NCBI RefSeq assembly: GCF_001591585.1 | Contig: NZ_BCVE01000005.1 | Span: 274,056 to 338,055, forward strand | Source of the DNA: Niallia circulans NBRC 13626 | GTDB lineage: Bacteria > Bacillota > Bacilli > Bacillales > Cytobacillaceae | Length of the DNA stretch: 64,000 nucleotides | Direction of reading: 5' to 3' | Shown here: positions 18,300 through 27,926 of the stretch, one piece after another | Numbering within the stretch: position 1 is the stretch's first letter | Layout: every line of letters begins with the position of its first letter | Translations under genes and position numbers: made by a program | The notes under the pieces: model-generated | What the model was told of the DNA's origin: nothing | The model's input: only the letters and a program-made list of their open reading frames with translations | Databases searched by the model: none

Positions 18300-19412
18300 C
18301 TAAAGTTTCACTATATATTGCTGATACAAATCAAATAATTCTTTGGGTAAATGCAAATCTAGATCACTCGACCACTTTTCTTGAAAATATTCAAAGAAGT
18401 GAATTAGCTCCTGCTTACTTTCTTGTTCCCCCAAATATCTAATCGCATATGCGAGATATTTTTCATTATATGGCTCCAGCTCTACTAATTTTTCTAAAGA
18501 TTTTATAATACTGCTTGATTTTTTTGCATGATCAATTTCTCTCTCAATATATTGATCTAAAAAATTTACAAACTGGGATTTTATTTGTTGTTGTCTCCCA
18601 ATCGCCCATTCGAAATTTTCTTCCTCCAAGTAATCACCTTTATATAGAGAGAGAACTTCTTCTAACATTTCCTCTGATACCACTTTTTTGGCAAAAATCT
18701 CTGATAACCGATCTATATCACTTTCAATGAGGCAATCAAATTTATAATGATCATTTAAATAGACGATAGGATTTTCTAATCCTAATGTTTTGAGTGTTTT
18801 CCTTAATTGATAGATAGAAGTGTGCAATAGTGTTAAAGATTTATCTACAGGAATATCTGTCCACAAGTTGTCAATAATTTTTGTCTTATGCACTAATATC
18901 CCCTTGTGCTGCCAAAGATAAATAAACAGCTCCTTAACCTTTTTGGTCCGCCACTTCACAACACTTTCATCCTGATCAAGCAGCTGAAATCCTCCCATCA
19001 CGTTTGCATATAGGGATCTCTGTTTCTTATCAGTTAAAACTTGTGAATCTGCTCGTCCATAAATATGCAGTTTATCAAAAGTTTTTTTCAATCTAGCAAT
19101 AGTGACAGGTTTTATTAGATAATCTATTGCATTTACTTCAAATGCATCTAACGCATACTGATTATAGGCAGTAACGAAGATGATATCCATGTGGGTTGGC
19201 AAAGCGAGTAGCTTTGCTGCAAATTCTAGACCATCCACTTCTCCCATTTCAATATCAAGAAAAACTACATCCACATTTAATTTCGGTAGCTCCTGATAGG
19301 CTTCAAGCGGATTGGTAAATGTCTTCACAATATTTACATTCGTTAATCTATTAAGTTGGCGTACTAATACTTCGATCGCCCACTTTTCATCATCAATTAT
19401 TATGACCCTCAT
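18300..19412 (-). CDS. Response regulator: receiver, winged helix and bacterial transcriptional activator domain
   Basis: A 370-residue cytoplasmic regulator. Residues 1-115 are a receiver (IIIDDEK acidic pocket, phospho-acceptor Asp53 in VVFLDIEM, conserved Thr in FVTAYN and Lys in LIKPV). About 145-235 is an OmpR/SARP-type winged helix (RSLYANVMGGF, then WRTKKVKELFIYLWQHKG). About 250-370 is a BTAD/TPR-like helical domain (LYKGDYLEEENFEWA). It overlaps the kinase stop by 20 bp, so the two are translated together. The adhesin follows directly after a terminator and is the obvious target. Confidence 0.9.
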   Translation of the reverse strand: MRVIIIDDEKWAIEVLVRQLNRLTNVNIVKTFTNPLEAYQELPKLNVDVVFLDIEMGEVDGLEFAAKLLALPTHMDIIFVTAYNQYALDAFEVNAIDYLIKPVTIARLKKTFDKLHIYGRADSQVLTDKKQRSLYANVMGGFQLLDQDESVVKWRTKKVKELFIYLWQHKGILVHKTKIIDNLWTDIPVDKSLTLLHTSIYQLRKTLKTLGLENPIVYLNDHYKFDCLIESDIDRLSEIFAKKVVSEEMLEEVLSLYKGDYLEEENFEWAIGRQQQIKSQFVNFLDQYIEREIDHAKKSSSIIKSLEKLVELEPYNEKYLAYAIRYLGEQESKQELIHFFEYFQEKWSSDLDLHLPKELFDLYQQYIVKL

Positions 19413-22400
19413 TCCTTCTCACCTCTGGAAGTATGATGATTATTTTAGTACCCTGATGTTCTGTAGACTCGAGTAAGAGTTTTGAGTTTTTAAGCAGTTT
19501 CAGCTTCTTTAAAGCGTTGGAGAAGCCCATCCCATTACTCTTACCTTGAAATAACCTATTCCTTGACTCTTCGTTCATTCCTTTTCCATTATCACTTATA
19601 ATAATGTTAACTATTTTTGGTTCCACTCTTTTTATTATGATAGAAATCACACCTTTTTTCTTGTAAGAAAATCCGTGCTGAACTGCATTTTCGACAAGAG
19701 GCTGAATAGTTAAGGCCGGAATTTCCATCTGAATATCTTCTTCTATATCAAACTTCACCTGTAAGTCTTCGCCAAAGCGCAATTGTTCAATTGCTAGATA
19801 TGCCTGAACCAATTCCATTTCTTCTTGTATAGAGATCAGGGTTGGTTTTCGATATAAATCAAGTTTTCCGCGGAAATAAGTGGATAAATGATATAACCCT
19901 TCTCTGGCTCTTTCCATGTCCCTATAACTTAAACCGATGATACTATTTAATGTGTTAAATAAAAAGTGTGGTTTTATTTGGGCATAAAAGTAATTAAGTT
20001 CATTGTTTACCGCCTGTTCTGCGGCATTTTTCATCGTTAAAAGCGATGTCACTCTTGCATTTAATTCTTCTGGCTCAATAGGTTTTCGCAAAAAATCATT
20101 GGCTCCTCTGATAAAGGACTTTGTTAAATCTGCTATTTGCCCTGAAGCCGTTAAAATTAAAATTGGTAATTCGACTAAATGATATTCTTCTCGAATGATG
20201 TTACAGAGGTCATAGCCATTTATTTCGGGCATCATTAAATCTGCCACCAATAAATCTATTTTTCTTTCTTTGATTATTTCCAATGCCATGTTTCCATTAT
20301 CTACTGCAATTATACTATGGTTAAGCAGTTTTAACAGATTAACAACCACTTTTAAATTTGCATGTTCATCATCGACAACAAGTATGGTATAAGGACTTTT
20401 GCCATTTTCGATTAAAGGCAGCGGAAGTTGTAACTTTTCCTTGTTTTCTTGAGATTTAACGATAGACTCCTCTGGACGGACTAGTGTTTCAACTGGCAAT
20501 TTCTCCCCTGTACTAGCTAAAGGAAGGGTAAAGGAAAATTGAGAGCCCTGTCCCACTTTTGATTTCACAAAAATTTCGCCACCGGATTTTAAGACCAGCT
20601 GCTTCGTAATAGCCAGCCCTAATCCCAGTCCATCTGTTCCTCGGTTGATTGTTCTTTCACTTTGGTAAAATGTCGTAAAAATTTGCTCTAGCTCTTCTTC
20701 TTTTATTCCCATTCCTGTATCCGTAACAGTGATTTCCATTTTATTATTAATGACATCTGCCGTGATAGTGATTTCACCATTGTCCGTGTACTTAATAGCA
20801 TTCGAAATTAAGTTATAAAAAATTTGGATAAGCCTAGCCTCATCGACATACACATTGGGCAGATGGGCATTTATCTTGTTGGAAATCGTAATATTTTTAT
20901 TTACAGGAACCAAAAGATACATCTCTTTTATGACTTCATCTATTATTTTTAAATTTAAACTTTTTGGGAATAATGCAATATTATTTGTTTTTATATCAGA
21001 AGCATTTAATAAATCTTCCACTAAATTTGCTAAACGCTTCCCAACATTATGGATCAGTGCTAGGCTCTCCTGATGCTTTATAGAAAGTGGTCCTTCCTTG
21101 CCCTCTAGCATCAGCCTAGATAAATTTAAAATTCCATTCAAAGGAGTTCTAAGTTCATGAGAAGTTTTTATTAGAAACTCATCCTTCAATTTATCCTGTA
21201 CTTGCAGACTCTCTGATAGTTTTTCTATTTTAATAAAAGCCTGATAAAATCGTAGTCCCATAAATAACGCCAGACTTATGGTCATAAATAAAAACAGCAC
21301 AAGTGGAAGCACACCCATTTCTATATCAAAAAGAAAGTTTACTCCAAGCATAAAACCATAACTGATAAACGTTGTCATGATGACTATGAGAAACTGAGAC
21401 CCCTCTGATTTATTCTTAAGTGCCTTTATTAAAATTATCCCTATATATATATAGGATGGTGATAAGAATAGAACAATCATTACTTGTTGATAAGAAAGAG
21501 GCAAGAATCCCAATAAAATACTATTAAGACCAGGAATACCATATAGTAATCCATTGAGTATAAGCAGGATGCTTATCACTTGGATAATTTTTTGTTTAGA
21601 GTACTCCTCAAAGCATCCATGTATAAACCATAAAAAGAAAAGCAAGGCACTGTGGAATAACAATAGCTGTATATTGGTCAAAAAATATATATTTAAATTA
21701 AGAATAAAAGACTCTATTATTTTTTCATTTACAAAAGCTAAATACATGCCTTGCATGATGCAAAAAAGACTAAAATATAATTGGTGCATATCCTTAAATA
21801 GGTAAAAAAAGGTGAAAAGGTAAAAAATACCCAGTACTAAATAACCGCCTATTAATAAAGTGTCGACTATTCTGTCACTTTCTCTACTATTCAATACTTG
21901 TGTTGCTGTTCCAAATTCAATTGACTGTACTACTCCACCTCGTGTGGGATTATAATGACTAGCCACTTGAATAACTACCTCAATCTTTTGGTTTTCACTC
22001 CTGCCTATTCCGATATAATTTCGAATATATGGGCGATAATCTGATTTCGCTTTCGATGGGTTGCCACTTTCTCCTGCTTCCAGCCCATTGATAAACAACT
22101 TACTTGCATGATTAACATCATTTATTTTAACACCAAATAAGCCATCTTTAGGAACGGTAATGGTAATTCGATAAGTCCCCGCAATAAAAGGATCCTTACT
22201 CTTATTATCATTCCATAATCCGGGGACATATCTTAATTCCCTCTCATACGATCCAAATATATCCTTATTTGGAATGGGAGTAATCAGTTGATTTTTATAA
22301 AATTCCCATTCACCGTTTAAGTGAATGATATCTTTATTATTAAACGATACAGATGCAAGATTTATTTGCCCATTAGAGATTTTTGCTTCTCTAGTATGAT

Positions 22401-22482
22401 TCGACCAACTAGAATAGACAATGCTTATAATAGAAAGGATAAAGATACAACATGCTATAATAATTCCAATTGATTTTTTCAT
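19393..22482 (-). CDS. Hybrid 7TM sensor histidine kinase with two kinase modules
   Basis: A 1029-residue membrane kinase. Order: N-terminal helix (about 5-25); extracellular 7TMR-DISM-type beta domain (LNGEWEFYKNQLITP, GVKINDVNHASKLFING); seven membrane helices (about 205-415); HisKA with the phospho-histidine in FLIKTSHELRTPLNGI (about 440); HATPase (NLISNAIKYTDNG, GLGLGLAITKQL); receiver (VVDDEHANLK, Asp in LLVADLMMPEINGYD); then a second, LytS-type kinase (AQIKPHFLFNTLNSIIG, about 840) with its own HATPase (IQPLVENAVQHGF). Two different kinase types in one chain are unusual. It is co-transcribed with the response regulator and probably senses a carbohydrate or surface signal. Confidence 0.92.
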   Translation of the reverse strand: MKKSIGIIIACCIFILSIISIVYSSWSNHTREAKISNGQINLASVSFNNKDIIHLNGEWEFYKNQLITPIPNKDIFGSYERELRYVPGLWNDNKSKDPFIAGTYRITITVPKDGLFGVKINDVNHASKLFINGLEAGESGNPSKAKSDYRPYIRNYIGIGRSENQKIEVVIQVASHYNPTRGGVVQSIEFGTATQVLNSRESDRIVDTLLIGGYLVLGIFYLFTFFYLFKDMHQLYFSLFCIMQGMYLAFVNEKIIESFILNLNIYFLTNIQLLLFHSALLFFLWFIHGCFEEYSKQKIIQVISILLILNGLLYGIPGLNSILLGFLPLSYQQVMIVLFLSPSYIYIGIILIKALKNKSEGSQFLIVIMTTFISYGFMLGVNFLFDIEMGVLPLVLFLFMTISLALFMGLRFYQAFIKIEKLSESLQVQDKLKDEFLIKTSHELRTPLNGILNLSRLMLEGKEGPLSIKHQESLALIHNVGKRLANLVEDLLNASDIKTNNIALFPKSLNLKIIDEVIKEMYLLVPVNKNITISNKINAHLPNVYVDEARLIQIFYNLISNAIKYTDNGEITITADVINNKMEITVTDTGMGIKEEELEQIFTTFYQSERTINRGTDGLGLGLAITKQLVLKSGGEIFVKSKVGQGSQFSFTLPLASTGEKLPVETLVRPEESIVKSQENKEKLQLPLPLIENGKSPYTILVVDDEHANLKVVVNLLKLLNHSIIAVDNGNMALEIIKERKIDLLVADLMMPEINGYDLCNIIREEYHLVELPILILTASGQIADLTKSFIRGANDFLRKPIEPEELNARVTSLLTMKNAAEQAVNNELNYFYAQIKPHFLFNTLNSIIGLSYRDMERAREGLYHLSTYFRGKLDLYRKPTLISIQEEMELVQAYLAIEQLRFGEDLQVKFDIEEDIQMEIPALTIQPLVENAVQHGFSYKKKGVISIIIKRVEPKIVNIIISDNGKGMNEESRNRLFQGKSNGMGFSNALKKLKLLKNSKLLLESTEHQGTKIIIILPEVRRNEGHNN

Positions 22483-22508
22483 TTAGCCACCTCAAAATTT
22501 CTAGTTCT

Positions 22509-22560
22509 ATTATACCTTGTTATTCCTTTCATGCAGCAGCTATCTGGACAAATTCCTAAA
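22509..22560 (-). promoter_or_regulatory. Putative activator-dependent promoter of the kinase operon
   Basis: On the minus strand a TATAAT box (22514-22509) lies 27 bp before the kinase start, with no good -35 hexamer. TCTGGACAAATTC at 22543-22555 matches the adhesin operator in 12 of 13 positions, and lies just upstream of where the -35 would be. That position fits a response regulator activating its own operon. Confidence 0.5.
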
Positions 22561-22656
22561 ATAAAAAAGGTCCCTAAAACATTAGGCCACCCTTGAATGT
22601 TCAAATATGAAAAAAAATGAAAAAAATTTTATCTCTTAAAGATATCCCCCCGGCAC

Positions 22657-22708
22657 AAAAGGACGGTTCTTAAAGGTCAAATGACCTCACAAGAACCGTC
22701 CCTCTTTT
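22657..22708 (-). terminator. GGACGGTTCT-repeat terminator of the yxe-like operon
   Basis: AAAAGGACGGTTCTT pairs with AAGAACCGTCC(CTC)TTTT, with an inner GGTCA/TGACC stem. A clean copy of the window's hairpin repeat, placed at the end of the minus-strand operon (stop at 22707) and working as a bidirectional terminator for the region up to the kinase promoter. Confidence 0.8.
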
Positions 22709-24026
22709 ACCAGCCTTCTATTCCTGCAGCAAAGTACTTGTTTAGTGTATTGGCTTGTTCGCCTAATAATGTGTTTGCTTTATTGGCTAAATCCTTCATT
22801 TTAAGTGGCTTACCTGGTGAACCTGTTGGCGCATCTACTCTAGAGACCAACTGTTGACCATCTTTTAACATTACTTTGGCTATACAATATCTACCTTTTG
22901 GATAACTAATTTCTTTTACTGGAATTCCATGATCATACTTTCGATGAATTTTTTTTATTCCTGCTTGAATTTCATCGGCAATTTGATTGACAGAAAAATT
23001 TTCAATAGATAATGCTTCACCATTTAATAATAAAGCAGCACAGTATTCTACACTAAAACGGCCCTGTTCTCCATTCGTTGGGGAAGTGTAAACTAATGCA
23101 GCATCACCATTGGGAGGGAAGTACAAATCGACAGAAGCAACATCTTCAACAGAAAAATTTCTTTGTGCCTGTATATTCTGAATGGCCTCAATGGCATGTG
23201 CATTTGCAGAACAACATGGATATAATTTGAACCATAATCCTGGTTTATCTATTGTCCAAGGTTCTCCCCACTTTTCAAAAACCTCGAATGGATTTCCGCT
23301 TTGCTCCACATACATAGAAAGTACACCATTTTTAGCTTGAATGGTATTAGCACTTCCGACAATTCCCTTATCAACAAAATGAAGAATCTGCCAAGCACTT
23401 TGGGCTGTTAGACCAGCATGCAGCGGTTTAACCATTGTTCCAAATTGACTTCGGGAACCACTTAATTTAGATACGCATAAATTAATAGCTTGCGAGAATT
23501 TCTCTGTGTCGAAATGTAAATAATGGGCTCCAGCTGCAACTGCTCCGTAAATACCTGCAGTTGCAGTTGTATGGAACCCTTTTTCATAATGCTGTGCACC
23601 TAATAGTTGTGCAAAGCACTTCATCGTCTCTATTCCTATTAAATAGGCTTCATAGAAGCGGTCTCTATCACGCTTCTTTTCTATTAGGGCATGTAATAAG
23701 CTCAAAATAATCGCAGACGGATGTCCTCTAATCTCAGAATGAACATCATCTAAATCTAATGCATGTGCAGAATACCCATTAATTAAACAAGCATCAAATG
23801 GGTGAACCTTTAAATCAGTGCCTACTACTGCTGCTCCCTCTTCAGTAGGATAAATAGCAGTATGTAAAACAGTGGAAAAATTCATGTCAAACCTCACACT
23901 AGCAAAACACGACAGAAAATAATCGAATACTCCCTTTTCCAAATTCTCTTTTGTCTCATTAGTAAGCTCCTGATAAGACGGGGAGGATTGAATCAAGTCG
24001 ACTATTGATTTTGTTAAATCAGTCAT
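22707..24026 (-). CDS. yxeQ: MmgE/PrpD-family protein (YxeQ-like)
   Basis: A 439-residue cytoplasmic protein of the 2-methylcitrate dehydratase/MmgE family, recognised from the N-terminal AHALDLDDVHSEIRGHPSA stretch (about 85-105), AQSAWQILHF, and the KLYPCCSANAHAIEAI segment with the family Cys and His residues. It starts 8 bp inside the upstream M20 gene, so it is coupled. Its position after the M20 gene is that of yxeQ in B. subtilis. The family isomerises or dehydrates tricarboxylates and related acids; its role in succino-thiol breakdown is unclear even in B. subtilis. The symbol is given on family plus gene order. Confidence 0.8.
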   Translation of the reverse strand: MTDLTKSIVDLIQSSPSYQELTNETKENLEKGVFDYFLSCFASVRFDMNFSTVLHTAIYPTEEGAAVVGTDLKVHPFDACLINGYSAHALDLDDVHSEIRGHPSAIILSLLHALIEKKRDRDRFYEAYLIGIETMKCFAQLLGAQHYEKGFHTTATAGIYGAVAAGAHYLHFDTEKFSQAINLCVSKLSGSRSQFGTMVKPLHAGLTAQSAWQILHFVDKGIVGSANTIQAKNGVLSMYVEQSGNPFEVFEKWGEPWTIDKPGLWFKLYPCCSANAHAIEAIQNIQAQRNFSVEDVASVDLYFPPNGDAALVYTSPTNGEQGRFSVEYCAALLLNGEALSIENFSVNQIADEIQAGIKKIHRKYDHGIPVKEISYPKGRYCIAKVMLKDGQQLVSRVDAPTGSPGKPLKMKDLANKANTLLGEQANTLNKYFAAGIEGW

Positions 24027-25158
24027 TTTTCAAAATGTTCTCCGCGAGCTTAGCAAAAAATTCAGCGGCCACTTTAATAGCATCTTCCTTTAAATCAAAC
24101 TTTGGGTGATGCCATTCTTGGGGTCCATCCACTCCCATCCATACGAAAAATCCAGGAATATAGTTTTGATAAAACGCAAAATCCTCCCCACCGGCACTTG
24201 GCACAGCATCGACGACATTATACCCTGCATCCAAAACAGTGGTTCGGACAATATCTTCATAATCTTGATGATTGTTTACCACGGGAAGATAATCATCCCA
24301 AACAAATTCAACCGAACCACCATTTCCTTCTGCAATAGACTCCGCTAGCTTTTTCATTATTGTCGGAACTGCCTCACGAGCTTTAGGCTGAAATGTTCGA
24401 ACAGTACCTTCTAGTTTGACTTCATCTGGAATGACATTCCATGTATTTCCTCCATGGATGCTTGTGATACTGACTACTACATTATCAAACAAATCCATTC
24501 TTCTTGCGACAATTGACTGAACTGCTGTTACGTATTGACTAGCCATAACAATCGGATCAATAGCACGATGTGGTATACCAGCATGACCTCCGACACCGAT
24601 AAACCTTAAACTAAATTTATCTACACTTGCCATAAGTCCACCTGATTTTACCCCTATCGTTCCTACTGGCAAATCAGGTTTGTTATGCATTCCAAAAATA
24701 GCTTCTACTCCTTCTATTGCTCCTTTTTCTACAAATTTCTTTGCACCTTGAGCAATTTCCTCGGCAGCCTGAAAAATAAATCTTACATTTCCATGTAATT
24801 TGTCCTTTTGACTATTGATTAGAATCGCTGCTCCTAAAATAGCAGTTGTATGGAAATCATGACCACAGGCATGCATTTTCCCTTCATTTTTTGATTTAAA
24901 TGCAACATCTGTTTCTTCTATTATCGGCAAGGCATCAATATCTGCCCGAATAGCAATGGTTGGTCCCGCAAACGCTCCCTTTATTTCCGCAACAACTCCT
25001 GTTTCTAGACCAAGTTCAACAATGGCAATACCCTGTTCTGTTAACCATTTTTTGATTAATTCCGTTGTATGAAATTCTTCAAAAGCTAGCTCTGGATGCT
25101 CATGCAAATATCTTCGTTTGACAATTAAATCGTTTAATAGTTCAGGAGACATGTTCAT
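24019..25158 (-). CDS. yxeP: M20 amidohydrolase, N-acyl amino acid deacylase (YxeP-like)
   Basis: A 379-residue amidohydrolase of the aminoacylase/IAA-amino acid hydrolase group. Motifs: RRYLHEHPELAFEEFHTTE (13-31), RADIDALPI (about 72-80), MHACGHDFHTT (about 94-104, metal Cys and His), FQAAEEIAQGA (about 128-139, catalytic Glu), IFGMHNKPD, and the late metal His in WHHPKF. It is 6 bp after the ABC ATPase gene and overlaps the next gene, as yxeP does in B. subtilis, where it is reported to deacetylate an N-acetylated sulfur amino acid. The same job is inferred here. Confidence 0.87.
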   Translation of the reverse strand: MNMSPELLNDLIVKRRYLHEHPELAFEEFHTTELIKKWLTEQGIAIVELGLETGVVAEIKGAFAGPTIAIRADIDALPIIEETDVAFKSKNEGKMHACGHDFHTTAILGAAILINSQKDKLHGNVRFIFQAAEEIAQGAKKFVEKGAIEGVEAIFGMHNKPDLPVGTIGVKSGGLMASVDKFSLRFIGVGGHAGIPHRAIDPIVMASQYVTAVQSIVARRMDLFDNVVVSITSIHGGNTWNVIPDEVKLEGTVRTFQPKAREAVPTIMKKLAESIAEGNGGSVEFVWDDYLPVVNNHQDYEDIVRTTVLDAGYNVVDAVPSAGGEDFAFYQNYIPGFFVWMGVDGPQEWHHPKFDLKEDAIKVAAEFFAKLAENILKND

Positions 25159-25164
25159 GATTTA

Positions 25165-25905
25165 TTATTCATCTCTTTCTAAAGTTTTTAAAAATTGTTT
25201 TGTTCTTATATTTTGTGGATGATGAAATAATTCTTTCGGCTCATTTTCTTCAATGATATTTCCATCTGCCATAAAAATCACTCTGTCAGCCACTTCTTCC
25301 GCAAATTTCATTTCATGGGTCACAATAATCATGGTTGTATTTTGTTGTGCAATATCTTTTATAACTTGCAGCACTTCTGAAACCCATTCTGGATCAAGTG
25401 CTGAGGTTGGTTCATCAAATAAAATGGCATGTGGCTTAACAGCGAGCGCTCTAGCAATGCCCACACGTTGTTGCTGTCCGCCTGATAATGTGGCAGGGTA
25501 TTGGTGAAACTTATCCTCAAGCCCTACCTTCACTAAAAGTTCTTTCCCTAATTTCTCTGCATCTTGTTTATTCATTTTCTTAGCAACAATCAAGGATTCC
25601 GTAACGTTTTGCAAGGCAGTTTTATTTTTAAAAAGGTTATAGTTTTGAAACACCATCGCTGTTTCCTGGCGAAGCTGATGAATATCTTTCCGCCCCATTT
25701 TTTGTACATTTACATTTGTCTCGCCTATTTGAATAACCCCTTCATCAGGCAGCTCTAATAAATTCAAACACCGGAGCAATGTTGACTTTCCAGATCCAGA
25801 CGGTCCGATAATAGCCAACACTTCTCCACGGTTAACTTTTAAATTAACACCATCTAATACTATATTCTCTCCAAACCTCTTTTTTAGATTTGTAACAGCT
25901 ATCAT
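25165..25905 (-). CDS. yxeO: Polar amino acid ABC transporter ATPase (YxeO-like)
   Basis: A 246-residue ATP-binding subunit of the GlnQ/HisP type. Walker [10 protein letters not shown] (34-42), Q-loop VFQNYNLF, signature LSGGQQQR (about 141-148), Walker [14 protein letters not shown] and the switch histidine in IIVTHEM. It is cytoplasmic and works with the permease encoded 12 bp upstream and the binding proteins of the cluster. AGGAG precedes the ATG at 25905. A single permease gene implies a homodimeric channel. Confidence 0.92.
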   Translation of the reverse strand: MIAVTNLKKRFGENIVLDGVNLKVNRGEVLAIIGPSGSGKSTLLRCLNLLELPDEGVIQIGETNVNVQKMGRKDIHQLRQETAMVFQNYNLFKNKTALQNVTESLIVAKKMNKQDAEKLGKELLVKVGLEDKFHQYPATLSGGQQQRVGIARALAVKPHAILFDEPTSALDPEWVSEVLQVIKDIAQQNTTMIIVTHEMKFAEEVADRVIFMADGNIIEENEPKELFHHPQNIRTKQFLKTLERDE

Positions 25906-25917
25906 CCTACTACTCCT

Positions 25918-26595
25918 TTATGATAAATACGGTTTTTCCATTCTTTTTTCAATAGCCCGCTGAACGAAAGTAACAAGAATAATTAACACCCAGTAAAGCA
26001 GCGCTAAAGCCAAATAGGTTTCAAAAAATTTAAGAGAACTAGCAGCAATTATTTTCCCTTGGGCGAAAAGCTCCACTACTCCTAAAGTAAACGCTAATGA
26101 GGTTTCTTTAATTAAACCAATAAAAATATTACTTGTTGCAGGAATAGCATTTCGCGTCGCCTGAGGTAGAACAATTCGACGAAAGGCTTGCACTTTTGTC
26201 ATTCCAACTGATAAACATGCTTCCACCTGTCCTTTATCAACCGAATTCAGTGCAGCACGGAATATTTCTGCTAAAAATGCTGCTTGTTTTAAACTAAGCC
26301 CTAAGATCGCTGCTGTTATAGCCGTCATCGCACTTAGAGCTGGAAAGATTTGTGGCAGCCCATAATAAATTAAAAATAATTGAACCAGTGTTGGAATGGC
26401 ACGAAAAAACGAAATATATACAGCGGCAAGCTGCTTTAATACTGGGATATTCGATCTGGATATCACAGCTAAAATCAATCCGCCAATGATGGCAAAAACC
26501 ATGGATAGAACAGCAAGAAATAAAGTAAGCGGTATGAATTCCAACAGTTCTGGTAATATATCAACTAAATATGGAAAATCTAAATTAAGATTCAT
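25918..26595 (-). CDS. yxeN: Polar amino acid ABC transporter permease (YxeN-like)
   Basis: A 225-residue HisM/GlnP-type permease with about five membrane helices. The EAA loop is clear: EACLSVGMTKVQAFRRIVLP followed by QATRNAIPA (about residues 131-160). The QAAFLAEIFRAALNSVDKGQ stretch just before it is also typical. Fourteen bases separate it from the binding-protein gene. It forms the membrane channel for the amino-acid-like substrate of this cluster. Confidence 0.92.
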   Translation of the reverse strand: MNLNLDFPYLVDILPELLEFIPLTLFLAVLSMVFAIIGGLILAVISRSNIPVLKQLAAVYISFFRAIPTLVQLFLIYYGLPQIFPALSAMTAITAAILGLSLKQAAFLAEIFRAALNSVDKGQVEACLSVGMTKVQAFRRIVLPQATRNAIPATSNIFIGLIKETSLAFTLGVVELFAQGKIIAASSLKFFETYLALALLYWVLIILVTFVQRAIEKRMEKPYLS

Positions 26596-26609
26596 ACTGG
26601 TCCTCCAAA

Positions 26610-27404
26610 CTATTCCTTAACGGTGATATCCTCGTCTGCAAAATATTTCTTCGATATTTCTGTTAAGGTACCATCCTCACGTAATTTTTTTATTTCAGCA
26701 TTAAATGCTTTTGCCAAAGCTTCTCCATCTTCATTTTTAAGGAACGGAAAAGCAACATCTTCATACACAAATGGCTCCCCTACAAACTTCAATGGCAAAT
26801 TTCCTTTTTCAATTTCTGCGATCAAAGAAGATTTAGAGTTAACATAACCATCGACACGTTTATTAATCGCATCATTCATTGCACCATCACGGTTTTCATA
26901 TGTTTTAGGGATGATGTCAGGATCGAAATTTTCTAAGTTCTTCACATTATTCGAACCTAATACTCCGGATACTGTTTTGCCCTTTAAATCATCTAAACTA
27001 TCATATGCATTGTCTTTATTTGTAACAATGGTAGCACCTGCATAGGCATACGGCTCTGAAAACTGATACTTTTCTTTTCTTTCATCTGTAACAGCAACAA
27101 AGTTTGCCACTGTATCAATTTTTTTGGTTTCTAATTGCCCCATTAAACCTGCAAAGTCTGATCTAACCCACTCCACTTGATAGCCTAAATTTTTTGCGAT
27201 TTTCTCTAATACTTCTATATCAAAACCTACTAATTTACCATTTTCCTCATATCCATTTGGATAACTTTGTGCGGTTGAACCTACACGGAGTGTTTTTTGC
27301 TCCTTTGAGGATCCCCCATTTTCTGTTTTATTATCGTTTCCGCTGCAAGCAGATAATAATAATAAAAATGCTATACTCATGATTACAGTCAGTTTCTTCC
27401 ACAT
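26610..27404 (-). CDS. yxeM: Amino acid ABC transporter substrate-binding lipoprotein (YxeM-like)
   Basis: A 264-residue lipoprotein: n-region WKK, hydrophobic core, lipobox LLSAC (Cys about residue 20), then a family-3 periplasmic-binding fold (LRVGSTAQSYPNGYEENGKLVGFDIEVLEKIAKNLGY). The ATG at 27404 is preferred over the TTG at 27410 because GGTAGGAA lies six bases before it. It delivers substrate to the YxeN/YxeO-like pair. The gene at 29613 encodes a close paralogue, so the operon has two binding proteins for one channel. Confidence 0.9.
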   Translation of the reverse strand: MWKKLTVIMSIAFLLLLSACSGNDNKTENGGSSKEQKTLRVGSTAQSYPNGYEENGKLVGFDIEVLEKIAKNLGYQVEWVRSDFAGLMGQLETKKIDTVANFVAVTDERKEKYQFSEPYAYAGATIVTNKDNAYDSLDDLKGKTVSGVLGSNNVKNLENFDPDIIPKTYENRDGAMNDAINKRVDGYVNSKSSLIAEIEKGNLPLKFVGEPFVYEDVAFPFLKNEDGEALAKAFNAEIKKLREDGTLTEISKKYFADEDITVKE

Positions 27405-27413
27405 TATCAATTC

Positions 27414-27926
27414 CTACCTTTTCTTATATGATTTTGCTAAAAGTAATTTTTCTAAATAGATGGTAATATGACCTTTCCCTAAATCCGTTTCTCCAACCTT
27501 TTTGTATCCCCGTTTTTCATACATTTCTCTAAGCCAAGGATGCTCCTTCGCCGTGCCCAGCGATACAGATGGACAATGAAGTGTATCTCTTAAAAAACTT
27601 TCCTCCACATAATGAAGGATTTTGCTTGCGTATCCTTTTCTTTTTTCTTCTGGAGCAACAGCAACCCACCAAATATGGGGAATTTCAAATGGACCAGGAT
27701 GACTGCTCCATGGCATGCGAACAGAAGCAGTTGCAACCATTTTGCCTTCATCTCGTAAATAGAAGCATATATTTTCCTTGATATTCTTTTCTACCAATTC
27801 TGCATCTGCTGTTGCAGCAGCAAAGTGAATTCCCAGCTCTCGAATAGAGGCATATCCTCTTAGAGATAGATCAAGTAATTCGGGAATATCTTTGGAAGTT
27901 GCTTGATGAAAAGATAAATTACTCAC
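27414..27926 (-). CDS. yxeL: GNAT N-acetyltransferase (YxeL-like)
   Basis: A 170-residue GNAT-fold acetyltransferase. The acetyl-CoA loop is seen as VAVAPEEKRKGYASKIL (about 88-104), with the C-terminal YEKRGYKKVGE beta-bulge segment. It starts with a GTG (27926) overlapping the lyase stop by 8 bp, with GGGGGA upstream. In B. subtilis YxeL N-acetylates S-(2-succino)cysteine before cleavage; the same neighbours are present here in the same order, so the same acceptor is inferred. Confidence 0.83.
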   Translation of the reverse strand: MSNLSFHQATSKDIPELLDLSLRGYASIRELGIHFAAATADAELVEKNIKENICFYLRDEGKMVATASVRMPWSSHPGPFEIPHIWWVAVAPEEKRKGYASKILHYVEESFLRDTLHCPSVSLGTAKEHPWLREMYEKRGYKKVGETDLGKGHITIYLEKLLLAKSYKKR

